Source of the DNA: Diphasiastrum complanatum
Taxonomy: Eukaryota > Streptophyta > Lycopodiopsida > Lycopodiales > Lycopodiaceae
NCBI GenBank assembly: GCA_029204225.1
Contig: CM055106.1
Coordinates: 13,522,812-13,586,811 of the forward strand
Direction of reading: 5' to 3'
DNA: 64,000 nucleotides
Of this stretch, positions 32,612-43,588 are shown piece after piece. Each line of letters starts with the position of its first letter. Within the stretch, counting starts at the first letter, position 1. The notes beneath the pieces were generated by a model. That model made no database searches. It was not told the origin of the DNA and saw nothing but the letters and a program-made list of their open reading frames with translations. The position numbers and the translations under genes were made by a program.

Positions 32612-34113
32612 CTATTTTTCTATATAAATTTCTTTTCCATGAGCTTTTTCAAGTGTAAGCTCCCCAGCTTCTTGATCCGCTGTCACCGATGTTGCATTAG
32701 AGAGAAAAATCTTCAGCATCTCTTGTCGAAATTCAAATATGTCATTCTGTGTGAATTTCAGACAGGTGAACTGCAAATCATCAACAATAGACAAGTTACA
32801 CGAATACACAAAAGTAAAAAATCATATAAATAAAATCAGTGTACATCCAAACCCAAATAACCTGATGTATATCGACATTTTCACCTTGGCTGATGAACCA
32901 TTCCATAAAGCATTTTACATTTTTAATGGCATACCAGCCACAACTGAATGAGTGAACTTGTTGAGAGGACTGAGAATCAAAATACAGAATGTTAGTTTCA
33001 CATTTTTTTATATGGCAATTTGCATCACGCAAAGACTAACTGAAAAATTGGTTACCTGTGCGTCTATTATCTCTATGTGGCCTTCATTGGAAAATAAATG
33101 ATCATGCTTTTGTACATCTCAATGTTGACATTGAGGTGTGTTGATCTCAAAGAGTTCATTCTCAGAACCTTTGGATTACACAAATCGGCTTCATCCACTC
33201 TTAGTGATATAATATGTACAGACCAGTGATGACTGCAATCAACCAAATAGTCAATGATATGCAAATGAAAAAAATACAAATAAAACATATAAGAAAACAA
33301 TACATACAACTCAAATTAAACAATACATACTTTTGACAGTATGGTACAACAAAAATTTCGGAGTCGCATGGCATATATCATAAACATGATGCAACTGACT
33401 GCATGTCCTTAAGCAGGTGACAAAAAAATTGAGTAAGCACAAAAACACTAGGAACACTGTCGCTTTTGTACAACTGGACCCAATAATTGAGTCCAGCTTC
33501 GACAAATGGGTTTGTGAGGTCCGAAGACTTATTCAATAACTCCTTACAGATAACAAGATTAAAATAATTCATATAGGAGGCCGAATATATATTGAATACA
33601 AAGTGACCACCTAATTTATCTTTTTTTTTAGCTATGTACTCGTCAAAAATTATATATCGCTCAAAATAAAAAAAATGTCAGCATGGGATCAACCGGATAT
33701 TGAATAGCTAGATTTCTATATATAGTTCCTATTGACTGAGATGGGCTTTCAAGAAAAAGAGCAATTGATTTTGTTATATATCTATCCAGATCCTCTGTGG
33801 TGCGTCTCGACACATCCAAAGATTGGTCACTATCAGAAGAGTAATCTAGTAAAAAATTCAAACCAAGAGTGACAGGAAGAACCTCTTGACCTTTCAGTGT
33901 ATCAAGAATCAATTGGGTTTGGCCTATCATCTGCTCGGTCTCATCTGATAGTACTAATCTTCTTTTAGGCGAAGGTGGAGGAGAGGGGGATTCTTTAGGT
34001 TCCACCCTAGACGGCCCAACTTGATCATTAGTTGGCTGGTCTTCAACTGGCTTGATTTGGCTTTTTTAAGCCTTTGCTCCTGACCTCACTGGTCTTGACT
34101 ACTTTTCTTTCCT
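32612..34113 (-). pseudogene. Ulp1/C48 SUMO-protease-like region (copy 2), downstream of an H3-like domain
   Basis: Continues in the same frame as the H3-like domain after three stops: VEPKESPSPPPSPKRRLVLS (about 34011-33952), LILDTLKGQEVLPVTLGLN, and DLDRYITKSIALFLES. Later blocks in other frames are ICHATPKFLLYHTVKS, the catalytic-type His in CSHHWSVHIISLRVDE (about 33240-33195), Asn in VLRMNSLRS where Ulp1 enzymes usually have Asp, and the Cys block SFSCGWYAIKNVKCFMEWF (about 32960-32905). Order and spacing fit Ulp1. Introns and stops intervene. The family removes SUMO from proteins. Confidence 0.6.
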
Positions 34114-34566
34114 CTAATAAGGGGGTCTAACCCTGGGAGCTGGTCGAGGTGGTGGAGGTGCCTTGAATACCTGTTCGTACTGATTCTTCAGCCTAAACAC
34201 AAGCTCCATATCCTTGGGCATGATAGTCACCCACTTTGCGTGTACAGCAACAAGCATAGTATCCTCAAAAAACTTAATCTGATAATCTTCGTAGGCTGTA
34301 TGCAATGTTTCAATTGCAGTCACGCACCATCTGACATCCACGTACAAAGACCTTGTCACATCCCTCACTATTCGGTTGAAGTGAGCTTTCGGTATCAGCA
34401 GGTTGGTGGACTTCTATAACCTCCTAATACCTTTGAGCCATGGGTGGGGTATTCTGCCATTCCCCCTAGCACGATGTCGAGAAGCTGCAGGATGCAAGGA
34501 TGATGTGGCTTGACCAGCTGGCGGGATAGTAGACTTTGGACGAGCGGTCTGTTTGGTCCTTGCCAT
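34114..34566 (-). pseudogene. Divergent histone H3/CENH3-like gene (H3L-1)
   Basis: The Met at 34566 starts MARTKQTARPKST, matching the H3 tail except for a Pro inserted before the Lys-9 position. The fold region reads KSTNLLIPKAHFNRIVRDVT, then SLYVDVRW, AIETLHTAYEDY, and FFEDTMLVAVHAKWVTIMPK followed by DMELVFRLK. These align along the whole H3 fold (alpha-N, alpha-1, loop 1, alpha-2, alpha-3). STNLLIP and the longer loop with RW look CENH3-like. One in-frame TAG (34414-34416) falls where H3 has Tyr/Phe-Gln. A proline-rich tail follows, a TAG at 34114-34116, then the Ulp1-like part in the same frame. The start lies 5 bp from the arm edge, so any native promoter has been replaced by telomere-like repeats. 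Confidence 0.8.
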
Positions 34567-34570
34567 TGCT

Positions 34571-35190
34571 TCAGGGTTTAGGGTTTCAGATTTAAGATTT
34601 TGGGTTCGTGGTTCAAAGTCTAGGAGTTTGCGGTAAGCGTTTAGGGTATAGGATCTAGGGTTTAGAGTCTAGGGTTTAAGTTTCGGGTTTAGGGTCTAGG
34701 GTCTAGGATTTGGGGTTTAGAGATCTAGGAAAGGGGATCTCAGAATATTATCCCATAAAAATTTGTGACTATGAGATCCCACTCTTTTTAAAAGTAGCAA
34801 TTTCATAAATTCATGGGAATCTTATATGGGTATCATGAAAATTATTGTTGGGGCGAGCTTAATAATGCCCACGAAAACTACTTGGATGCCAATTACATCA
34901 ATATTTGAAGACTTATAAATTCTATTATTATGATGAGTATCTAGGGTCAAGGGTTTAAGGTTTAGGGTTTAATATCTAGGGTTTAGATTATGGGATTTTG
35001 GGATTAGGGTTCAAGATCTAGGGTTTAGATTATGGGGTGGGGTAAGCATTTAGGGTTTAGGATCTAGAGTTTAGAATTATATTGTGTTCAAGGTTTAGGA
35101 TTTAGGGTTTATGGTCTAGGGTTTAACGTTTAGGGTTTAGGGTTTAGGGTCTAGAGTCTAGGATTTGGGGTTGAGGGATCTAGGCAAGGG
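34571..35190 (-). repeat. Degenerate interstitial telomeric repeat, G-strand (TTTAGGG)
   Basis: TTTAGGGTTTAGGGTC-type repeats on the plus strand, the mirror image of the left-arm array, interrupted by the 230-bp unit at about 34740-34940. The first bases are the reverse complement of sequence ending near 30757, marking the inner edge of the inverted duplication. Confidence 0.9.
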
Positions 35191-35984
35191 CACCTCAGAA
35201 TATTACCCCTCAAAAATTTGTGACTATGAGATCCCACTCTTTTTTAAAGATAGCGTTTTCATAAATTTATGGGGATCTTATATGGGTACCATGAAAATTA
35301 TTGTTGGAGCAAGCTTTTAGGTTGATTCCCAAGAAAAGCAGTTGGATGCCAATTACATCGATGTTTGAAGACTTGTAAATTTTTTTATTATGATGAGTAT
35401 TATTTAGCATATAAAAAATAGTTTCGTTTAATGCACTATTCTTTAACAAGGCTAGGGAATATAGAAACTGGCAATCTTTGATAGTTGTGTAATTTTAGAA
35501 TGCAACATTTTTTAGTTGAAAAGTTATAGAAGGCATGATTTTTCAAAAGCCGACATCCATTAAAAGATGTGGGATATCAAAGGAAAATTGATGGATATGT
35601 GATTTTTAGCATTTAGTGAGGGCCTCTGAATAGACCTCGGAACAAACCTTGGAATACTTAAGCTAATTTGTGGGTTATATTGATGCTCAAACAAATTCTT
35701 GATAATCTCAAAATCTTTGTCCATTTTTGCGGCATTTTCGAAAGAAAACAGGAGTGGGTGATGGTATCAAGGGACGTATATGTAGTCTTTGTCTCCTCCT
35801 TTGTGTAGCTGATCCTTCCTCATCTTGTTTGGATGTAAATTAATCTCTCTCTCCATCGCTTTTTCTAACTCTCGGCTTCTCTCAAATCTTAGTCTCCATG
35901 TCATTGTGATTACAACTGTGGTTTTATTGACTCCACGTCTTTTCAGACATAGGAGGCGACAAATCTACAAACCACTAGTAAGGT
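35191..35984. other. Right-arm sequence without recognised gene
   Basis: Mirror of 29346-30149. It carries the second right-arm copy of the 230-bp unit (about 35200-35450). A short frame here is present in both arms but has no recognised motif. Confidence 0.7.
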
Positions 35985-36459
35985 AACAGAGAATATTCGT
36001 CCTTCAACTAGTTCGGCTGATTCGATTCAGTGTAGAATGTCACTGGTGTCAAACTATCGCACAAAAATCCGTCTATAATACTAGGTATTACTCTGCACAC
36101 AAAATGAGAGTAGTCTTGCAAGTACTGTAGTCTGTGTTAAGAAACATGACTAAACATGCAAAATGGCAAAATAGAAAACTATGATTCTTGCAAGTATCAG
36201 ATGAGTAGACAGAAAATATAAAGAGGTTGCATGATTAATTCTAGATCAATGATTAATTCAAGGACCAAGAATGTGTAGGAAAAGTCTTGGCTGAAATTGA
36301 AACACCAAGGAGAAAATTATGAGCTTAATCTCCAACAAGAAAAGTCCTTGTGGTTTGGATTACCCTCCATTTTGTCATCATTTCAAGGTGGCAAATCCTC
36401 TCCATCCCCTACATATACTTTCGTGTTGTCCATGTTCAAAAAAAAAAAATAGTCATTTT
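35985..36459 (+). repeat. Repeat F, right-arm copy
   Basis: Collinear with 52733-53204 along its full length, including TCTGCACACAAAATGAGAGT and GGCAAATCCTCTCCATCCCC. It ends AGTCATTTT immediately before the TIR of element X. Confidence 0.85.
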
Positions 36460-37146
36460 CATTAGAGGAGTTCTCAATATCAAAAAGACCCTTTAAGGAA
36501 TGCCATGTAGGATATAGAGAAATATCAAAATAAAAAAAAAAACAATGTTGTTTATTTGCTTGCCCCCACTACTCCCGAGGCCTCCCCAATTCTCAATTAT
36601 CTAACCATAGTGTCTATAGTCATAGTTAAGAACTGTAAACAGTTCACAGTATAACTTGACTCAATTCAAAAATATTCCCTCCATTGGTTACGAAAAGGGC
36701 AATATTTTCACTCGATCTAAAATATGACTGCCATCCCCAAATTCGAATCAGAAAAAATTGCAAAATGTTTACATATGCATTCCTTTCACGAGAATGGAAA
36801 TATGGGTGTCATCTCCAATTATGAACGCCATCATCACCTTGGAATGGAAATATGAGCGCCAACCACCTATTGGAATGAAAAAATGAGCGGCATTTCCAAA
36901 TTTGAATCAAGCATACAAGCATGGAGATTGGATTGGTCGTACATAGTATATAATATAATCAAAGATGAGTATTTTGTTTTGTTTCATATATATTGGTCAT
37001 AGTATTGTGATGCAACTGATTACTCTACTGTTTTTTTGATGATGACATTGTATCATCTACATGTGGATATCCCTATTGATTTGGCACCTTTGTAGAGAAG
37101 AGGAGACAAAGGAATTCAAATATCTACTGAGGATTGTTCTCGTTAC

Positions 37147-39350
37147 ATGGCAGAAGGAAAAAAAAAAAACCTGGATTTGTGGATAGATGGAACATTATAT
37201 CCACAAGATCCAAACACTTTGACACATGTCACATTCTCTTCAATAACTCATTTAGTTACATGGATATGCAATGGGCATAGTGGATTACTAGGATATTGTG
37301 AAAGATTGCAGAACCATGGAAAACAACTTTATATAAATAAAGTTCACTTTTTAGAAGGTGAGTTAATTCGGATATCTTCTTATTGTCAGAATAGAGATTG
37401 TCATCTCCAAAAGATGTTAGAAGAAAATGAACAACTTAAAAATAATAATGAATCATTACAGAAGATAACAATCAATTTCAAATCAGAACTAGAGCAAATT
37501 CAATCAGTCTTACAGTCTATTCGTATTGTAAACTTACAATTATCGAAGGATGTAAATTTGGAAAAGAAGAAGGCTGAAAGTAAGAAGCGAAAGTGACAAA
37601 GTTGCAAAGATATTCAAACGCTTTCAAAAGGAGGTTCTCTAAATAGAAGGATTCGTACATTCAAGTAAGCATATTCTGATTTTTGTAAGTTTTTCAATGA
37701 CATTTGGATTTAATTTCAGCTATGGTGATATTCTGTTAACTATCTATTTTTTTTGCAGATCTGTATTAGTAGCTCCTCGGAATATTAAAGACAATGCTTC
37801 ACTAGGAATGTCATTGGGCACAATATTGACTTGCAAATCCATTGAGCGTATCATGATGAACAATAGGATTTCAAATGTAAAGTGTAAAATAGCAGAGTCT
37901 GGATGGTGGACATTCAAAAAATTTTAGATAAGACTATAGTTCAGTGTGCTTGTGATTTTGCAGGTATTAGCAGAGAAGCATATGCGACAATATTTAAACT
38001 AATTAGAGAAGATTTTAAGCAAGTTCAAATAAGAAAAGTCCCAATCCCTAGGACATATCACTTGAAGAAAGAGAGAGATACATTAAACATAGGTATGCAT
38101 AAGATCACTGATGAGGTGTATGAAACTGATGGAAGATCGATATTCTATAATTCATCAGACAACTATTTGTTGATCTAAATTAATTGCTGAGATACATCGT
38201 CATATTCTATTATATAACCTATGAAAAGGTGAATGGCAAAATAACCAAAGTACTTAAGTTAGATGAGTTAGAAATTGTGAAAGGGCAGAAGATGGAGAGA
38301 GTTAGTATAACTCTCATGAATGGTGCTCTATCACAAATAGAGAACCAAGAAGATTTCATATTCAGTGTCCAGTCAAAAAATGATATATGGTGGTTGGCAG
38401 CGTTTCAAGTAACTAGCCTCATTATTACATTACATTCATTGAATAGTATTAATTCATTGTAAAGTAAGTCTGATTAACTCTTTGGACAGGTGCTGAAGGA
38501 GGATCATGATATATTATCAAGGACATCTTATGCTAGGATTATCAAGAACCATATGGATGGAGGACTTCTCAATGTTCTAGGAGTTGGAGACTTCAATGTT
38601 GAATGGCACTTGGCAGGTGATTTGAAAACATTGAAATGTATGTATAATGTCTCTCACGGTGCTACATCAAAACACCTTTGTTTGTACTGCATGAAAATGA
38701 CAAAAGATGTAACTAGGAGTACAAGAATTACTAGAGAATATGTAGATCCAAATTGGAAGCCTGTGCTGTCTATCCCCTTGAAAAATGTGGATGTTTGCAC
38801 TCTTCATGCAGAAGGTAGATTAATAGAAAAGATCATTTATCTACATATAGTTTTTGCTTGGAATACTAAGCCAACATCATTAGCAAAGGAAGCTATCTCT
38901 CGATTAGAAGATGTTTTATCAAAAGCAAGACTCCATAAGGGACATGTCAAAATTCAAAAAGATGAAAAGCTTTCAAGAAAGAATGGGAATATGCCAACTA
39001 AGCCAAGCATAGGAGGAGCAAAAGCACGTCGTTTCCTATCAAATCATATTGGTAAGGCTTCTAATATTTAACACTCAGTCTGGATAGATATTATTGCTGC
39101 CACTCAGGACTTCGAGAAAGACGGCAAAACCAGAGTACTAAAAGTTGATGTATGGAAGAAGCTTGATAGTATGATTGCTATTTTAAGAAAAGAAAAATAC
39201 TCTGATATTGATAAGAAAGCTGTTCAAAGGACTTGTGTCGAGTTTGTTAATGCAGTATCAAAAGCATGGGGAGAAGATCACATCACTCATTACATGATTA
39301 GTATAAAATTTTCAAGATGCTTTCAATTTTTGAAAACTAGGCAATGGAAT
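37147..39350 (+). pseudogene. Gene B, right copy: transposase-like candidate with visible introns
   Basis: The Met at 37147 starts MAEGKKK then LDLWIDGTLYPQDPNTLTH. A coiled coil (LEENEQLKNNNESLQKI) leads to SKKRK, a stop (37594), and a donor at 37665. An intron to TTTTTTTTGCAG (37758) joins TFK to SVLVAPRNIKDNASLGMSLG. A 1-base loss near 37900 shifts the frame into DKTIVQCACDFAGISREAYA. A phase-0 intron, 38409-38489, links WWLAAFQ to VLKEDHDILS. The last exon has GDFNVEWHLAGDLKTLKCMY and HLCLYCMK (CX2C), then GKASNI, a stop (about 39070), IIAATQDFEKDGKTRVLKV and DHITHYMISIKF. Splice sites match the left copy. Candidate function is transposition; family unrecognised. Confidence 0.55.
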
Positions 39351-39961
39351 TGCTTTGAGCTTGCCAAAACCTCCATCTGTTTGTGGCGTATATAAAGATT
39401 CATAAAAATAGATACCACAATTTGCAAGTTCCTTTGGACTTCTTCCTCTGTATTGCAGCTTTCCAACATCAGAGTGAATCACATCTAATATTCCTGCAAG
39501 TGATTGTGCGGGCTCCCATTCACTTATGCATGATGGATATAAATCTGAAAGAAAAAAACAATGTTGAAGTATTTAAATCATAATCTGAAGAGCTTCAATA
39601 AAGAAAATCACCTATGATTGTTGTAAAGTGCATATGTTTTGATATACTTACAATTACATTTTTGATGATCATGAGGATTGATATCATGTACTTTGATTTC
39701 TAAATGCATATATACATGTTGTACTAAGACTTCTGATATCGATTGACCTCTCAGAGTAGTCTTAAACTCCAAAAATTTTTATTTCCAATAAGATTTGTAA
39801 GTCATTTTTGCTCTTTTCTTTTGTCAAAAATTGCTCTTTGATGATGGATGCATCAATACCCATGAATTCTTCGTATATTTTGTTGGCTTCCAGTTATCAG
39901 CTTCATCTTTCTCATTGTAAAGAATCACAGACTCGATTGTAGATCTGGGTCTCCTTGCCAT
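39345..39961 (-). pseudogene. Gene A, copy 3 (inside element X, right)
   Basis: The Met at 39961 gives MARRPRSTIESVILYNEKDE and YTKNSWVLMHPSSKSNF, then a stop and the continuing block KRAKMTYKSYW. VQHVYMHLEIKV and HDHQKCNCK precede a splice donor near 39650. Exon 2 (about 39545-39345) includes the segment paired with KLADCGIYFYES and IPLPSFQKL-type text of the other copies, with frame changes. Same tail-to-tail arrangement with gene B as the left copy. Confidence 0.6.
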
Positions 39962-40006
39962 TGCTATTTTCAAAGCTTGGGTGCCAAAAATCTCTGATAT
40001 GATACA

Positions 40007-41024
40007 ACCACCTGATTTTAAAGTAGGAAGCAATATTTGTTGTAAGATGAAGAAAGCTATATATGGCTTAAAACAGGGATGCAGGCAATGGAGTCAAAGA
40101 TTTGACAAAGCTACAAGAAAACTTGGAATGAAATTATATATGTCTGATGGAAGCATTTATACTCTCATAAAATGTCAGCGTGTTGTCTTACTCACAGTAT
40201 ATGTAGATGACATTCCGATTATAGGAAACGATTAGTACAATATCAGAAGGATCAAGCAGGCATTAGCGCTGGAATTTAAAGTGAAGGAACTAGGAGAAGA
40301 GCTTATTGCTTGGGAATCAAGATAGAAGAGAAATATTGCTGCAGGTATTACCATCATGAGCCAATCTAAGTACCTCCAGGAGATGCTTATTCATTATCGA
40401 ATGACTAAGTCAAAAATCTTGAGTACTCCAATAGAGAAAGGACACGAGTTGAGATTTGATATGGCACCTAAAGATCTTGAAGAAATGGAAGAAATGAAGG
40501 ATAAACCATTTCAAAATCTTGTAGGTTCCTTAATGTATGCAACTATGTGCACAAGACCATATATACCCTTCAGTGTGAATAAAGTGGGAGACAGAGACAT
40601 GAGGAGATCACCTTCAGAAAATGTTTTTGTTTGTTCAAATGCCGCCATAAGTTGGGATGTTCCAAGTAGAGGAGTGTTGCATTATCAACAATGCAAGCAG
40701 AATATATGGCACTTAATTATGCTGCCAGAGAAGCACTATGGATACAAAATCTCAACAGAATGGGAAATGGAACAACAAAGATTGGTCATAAAGAATGATA
40801 ATGAGAGCTGCATTTTTGTTTGCAAAAAAAGAGGTGAACACAAAAGTAGTAAGCATATTGAATTGCAATACAGGTTTGTCAAGGAGCTGATCGATGATGA
40901 CAGGCTTGTTGTGGAGTATTGCGGAACAAAGTCTATGATAGCGGATATGCTTACCAAAGCTCTTCCAAAGGAGCAGCACCTGAAGCTTACCGAGTTAGCA
41001 GGATTGAAAAATGTAGGGGGGATC
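40007..41024 (+). pseudogene. Copia II RT end and RNase H (right copy)
   Basis: Starts in RT at PPDFKVGSNICCKMKKAIYG, then LLTVYVDDIPIIGND with an intact catalytic YVDD near 40200. After a stop and frame changes comes MSQSKYLQEMLIHYRMTKSK, the connection NLVGSLMYATMCTRPYI, and the RNase H end KNDNESCIFVCK, SSKHIELQYRFVKELI and MIADMLTKALPKEQHLKL. It ends just before the polypurine tract GTAGGGGGGATC. The RNase H core is partly scrambled (40590-40750). Confidence 0.88.
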
Positions 41025-42355
41025 TGTTAAGACCATTGATCAATGAACAATTTTCTGTTAGATCAATTAGGCCAAAGTAGTTTTAGGGTTAGTTGACATA
41101 TCAAACGATTTGTAGTTAGGTAGTTAACTCGACTGTGTTTAGGCTGAAAATATGCAAGTAATAGGTGCTAGAATCATATTAGCTAGTAGATAAATGTGCG
41201 ATGTTGTGGTAGTCTAGATATGCTTCTTCCTGAGTACTGGATAGATGTTGTAAGGAGATTGTTGTTGGATTTATCTCCTTTACTTGTGTTGTCGCACAGT
41301 CTGCATATTTACATGTAAAATAAGACAGGCGAAAAATGCGACTGTCTACATTTTTTTTACTCGAGGATTTCCATAGGCGAAAAAGACGAAAAAAGCGACA
41401 CTATGTTTTTACACGTGATTTATGATAGGCGAAAAAAGACAACACTACCCTACAAATGCCAAAGGTGTCCTACAAATGCCAAAGGTGCCCTTATAGAAAA
41501 GCGAAGGTACCTTGTAAATCAATTTTTAAGGCATTTGTTAAAGTGTCACATTTTTTGCATTTTTATCAACGTTAATTCTAGCGAAGATCAACGTCGCGGC
41601 CTCCTCATGCTCATCCCATGCACTGTGCAATCAGATTTGACAATGACATTAGCCACTCATAATCTCCCACAAACAACACAACCACTTTTGTACCTTCTTC
41701 ATCAGCACACCTATACAAATTATGTATATATATTGAATATCATCTGCATATTCATATAATCGCATCATAACAACATCAAAATATAACATAAGAGAGAATG
41801 AAACATCACTGATAATCAAAGATAGACTTCATAGATGCTTTCGGGCATTAATTCTCTTCTTCCAGATGTATTGTCAGTAATGGGTTCATCACCTTTACAG
41901 ATTGTGTGATTAGCTTTGTGAAGCACGCGATTATATCCGCTATTGTTTTGTGCACACCTGCATTATTGACCTGTATATTTTGTTATATTTAATCTGATTA
42001 TAGCTCTGTTTGTTCTGCTTCAGATTTGTGTCAATATTGCAATGCTTTTCTACGTTTTGTCTGGCTTTCTGATTACTTAATCTTGTTGTCTGATCTTCGT
42101 GACTAATAATTTGTCTAGTTATTCATGACAAATTATTTGTCTGATGTTTTGATGCTTAATATTTGGCTATGTAATTAGATCGAACGTGATTTCCATCACT
42201 AATATTCTGTTCGAGACTGGTAGGCATAGTCATGCTTGAAGAAAGAGTGAGATAGATTATTCCTCTGCGCACGAACATTTTCCATTTGAGTTCGCTTCTT
42301 TTTGTGTTCATTTATTTTTCAAGTTATCTTCGTCTTCACACCCCTCTTTCCAACA
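41025..42355 (+). repeat. LTR region(s) between copia II 3' end and a copia primer site
   Basis: A polypurine tract precedes TGTTAAGACCATTGATC at 41025, a convincing 3' LTR start. A copia-type primer site starts at 42356 right after CCAACA, a convincing LTR end. Whether 41025-42355 is one 1,331-bp LTR shared by two half-elements or two partial LTRs cannot be told by eye. Inside, AGGCGAAAAA recurs at about 41328-41450 and an 18-19 bp unit CTACAAATGCCAAAGGTG is tandemly repeated near 41450-41490. A 118-codon frame at 41403-41759 has no recognised motif. Confidence 0.55.
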
Positions 42356-42367
42356 TAGTATCAGAGC
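42356..42367 (+). other. Copia IV primer-binding site (variant initiator tRNA-Met)
   Basis: TAGTATCAGAGC, one base different from TGGTATCAGAGC, directly after an LTR-like CCAACA end and about 145 bp before a gag start. Confidence 0.8.
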
Positions 42368-42511
42368 TAATTTTTGTAGCCTGATAAACTTCCACAGAGA
42401 CAAGACTCTACTAGCTGATAGAGTAATTGTCTTTTTGTTCTGTAATTTAGCACCAAATTTTCATATTTAAGTCATTAATAGTTATTCCTATCACCTAGAC
42501 TAATTTTCCAC

Positions 42512-43312
42512 ATGGATTTCCAAGGCAAAGCTAGTCCTATCATGGACAAGCTTGATGGAGCTAATTACCATCTGTGGAAATTTAAGATGAGAACAATGCT
42601 AATGGCTAAGGAGTTGTATGACGTTGTTATAGGTGCAGAAGGGCAACCCGAAGCTGACAACACATCAATCTCCAGATGGAAGCTGAAGGATGGCAAAGCA
42701 TTTGCACTGATCATCCTCAACATTTCGGATACTCAGATCGGCCACGAAGCCCAAACATCCAAAGAAGTGTGGGACATCTTGAGCATGTTATATGAAGTGC
42801 GAGATATAGCTTCCAAGCTACATCTTAGGAAGAAATTTTACTACCTCAAGATGGCAAATGGTGATTCCCTGCATAATCACATCAACCAATTCAAGATCCT
42901 GCTGAAGCAAATGGCCGTTGTTGGATCTGTCATAGACGATCAAGACACAGTGATGCAACTTCTTACAAGCTTGCCAAGCTCATACGACAGCTGGGTGATG
43001 ATCATCACGACACATCTAGAACTGACTCTTTCAAGAGTCATTACAATGTTGTTGCAAGAAGACACGTGGAGGAACGAAGCCTCTAGTTCCTCAGCTGATT
43101 TTCATGCTTTGTACACCAACAAGAGCATGACTAAGCAGAAGAAGAAGAAAGGCTCGAAGCAATCAAAGCAAGACCGAAAACTAGCACAACACAAAGAACA
43201 GTCGAATCCACAAACAAAGAATAAGTTGTTTTGCAAATATTGCAAGAGAAACAACCACAAGATTCAAGATTGTCGGATAGTACAAGCAAAGAACAACAGC
43301 AAGGGACAGTAG
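42512..43312 (+). CDS. Copia IV gag, intact 266-codon frame
   Basis: Full copia gag: MDKLDGANYHLWKFKMRTML near the N-terminus, SKEVWDILSMLYEVRDIASK, QLLTSLPSSYDSWVMII, a Lys/Gln-rich linker and a C-terminal knuckle CKYCKRNNHKIQDC (CX2CX4HX4C). The Met at 42512 follows the primer site at the usual distance. It is one of the few undamaged long frames in the window, but downstream pol is missing apart from a protease stub. Confidence 0.9.
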   Translation: MDFQGKASPIMDKLDGANYHLWKFKMRTMLMAKELYDVVIGAEGQPEADNTSISRWKLKDGKAFALIILNISDTQIGHEAQTSKEVWDILSMLYEVRDIASKLHLRKKFYYLKMANGDSLHNHINQFKILLKQMAVVGSVIDDQDTVMQLLTSLPSSYDSWVMIITTHLELTLSRVITMLLQEDTWRNEASSSSADFHALYTNKSMTKQKKKKGSKQSKQDRKLAQHKEQSNPQTKNKLFCKYCKRNNHKIQDCRIVQAKNNSKGQ

Positions 43313-43500
43313 AATCAAGTGGCTAATGCAGCTACAGAAGTCTACATCCCATTCAAGAAGCGGATCATGATGCCTTCATGACAGCCATCAAGGAGCATCC
43401 AGCAACAGTTTTTGGTTCCTGGATTCTGGTGCCACTCAACATATGACTAGCCTCATTGGCTGTTTCGAGTCCTATACACCCTAATAGTACCAACAAATAG
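43313..43500 (+). pseudogene. Copia IV protease stub
   Basis: Near 43410-43452 a frame reads WFLDSGATQHMT, the copia aspartic protease active site with DSG intact, followed by GCFESYTP and stops. The element breaks off soon after. Confidence 0.85.
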
Positions 43501-43527
43501 ATTCACCTTGGCGATAATAGCCAAGTA

Positions 43528-43588
43528 CGAACCATAATTATACTCCAAGGGTGTGGTGAAATTTGATGATGCGATAGTAAAATTGATA
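43528..43588 (-). pseudogene. Short nepenthesin fragment
   Basis: About 58 bp match 17949-18006, in the lobe-one region (NYG...LEW block), with several changes. It directly follows the broken copia IV protease, so it may be filler captured at a break. Confidence 0.7.

Larger units (their letters stand above)
36460..40006 (+). mobile_element. Element X, right copy, 3' truncated
   Basis: Begins with the same 35-bp TIR (36460-36494) and runs collinear with the inverted left copy to about 40006, where it joins copia RT. The last roughly 400 bp, including the second TIR, are missing, so this copy could not move on its own. Confidence 0.8.
34571..40502. repeat. Right arm of the large inverted duplication
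   Basis: Inverted partner of 21894-30757. It retains telomere-like repeat, repeat F, most of element X, and copia II RT, but has lost the equivalent of left-arm positions 22365-25345 at the junction 40006/40007. Confidence 0.85.

Noticed and set aside
30150-35190. Telomere-to-telomere fusion point
   Set aside because: A head-to-head fusion would read TTTAGGG then CCCTAAA; here the order on the plus strand is the opposite, with 3.8 kb or more between.
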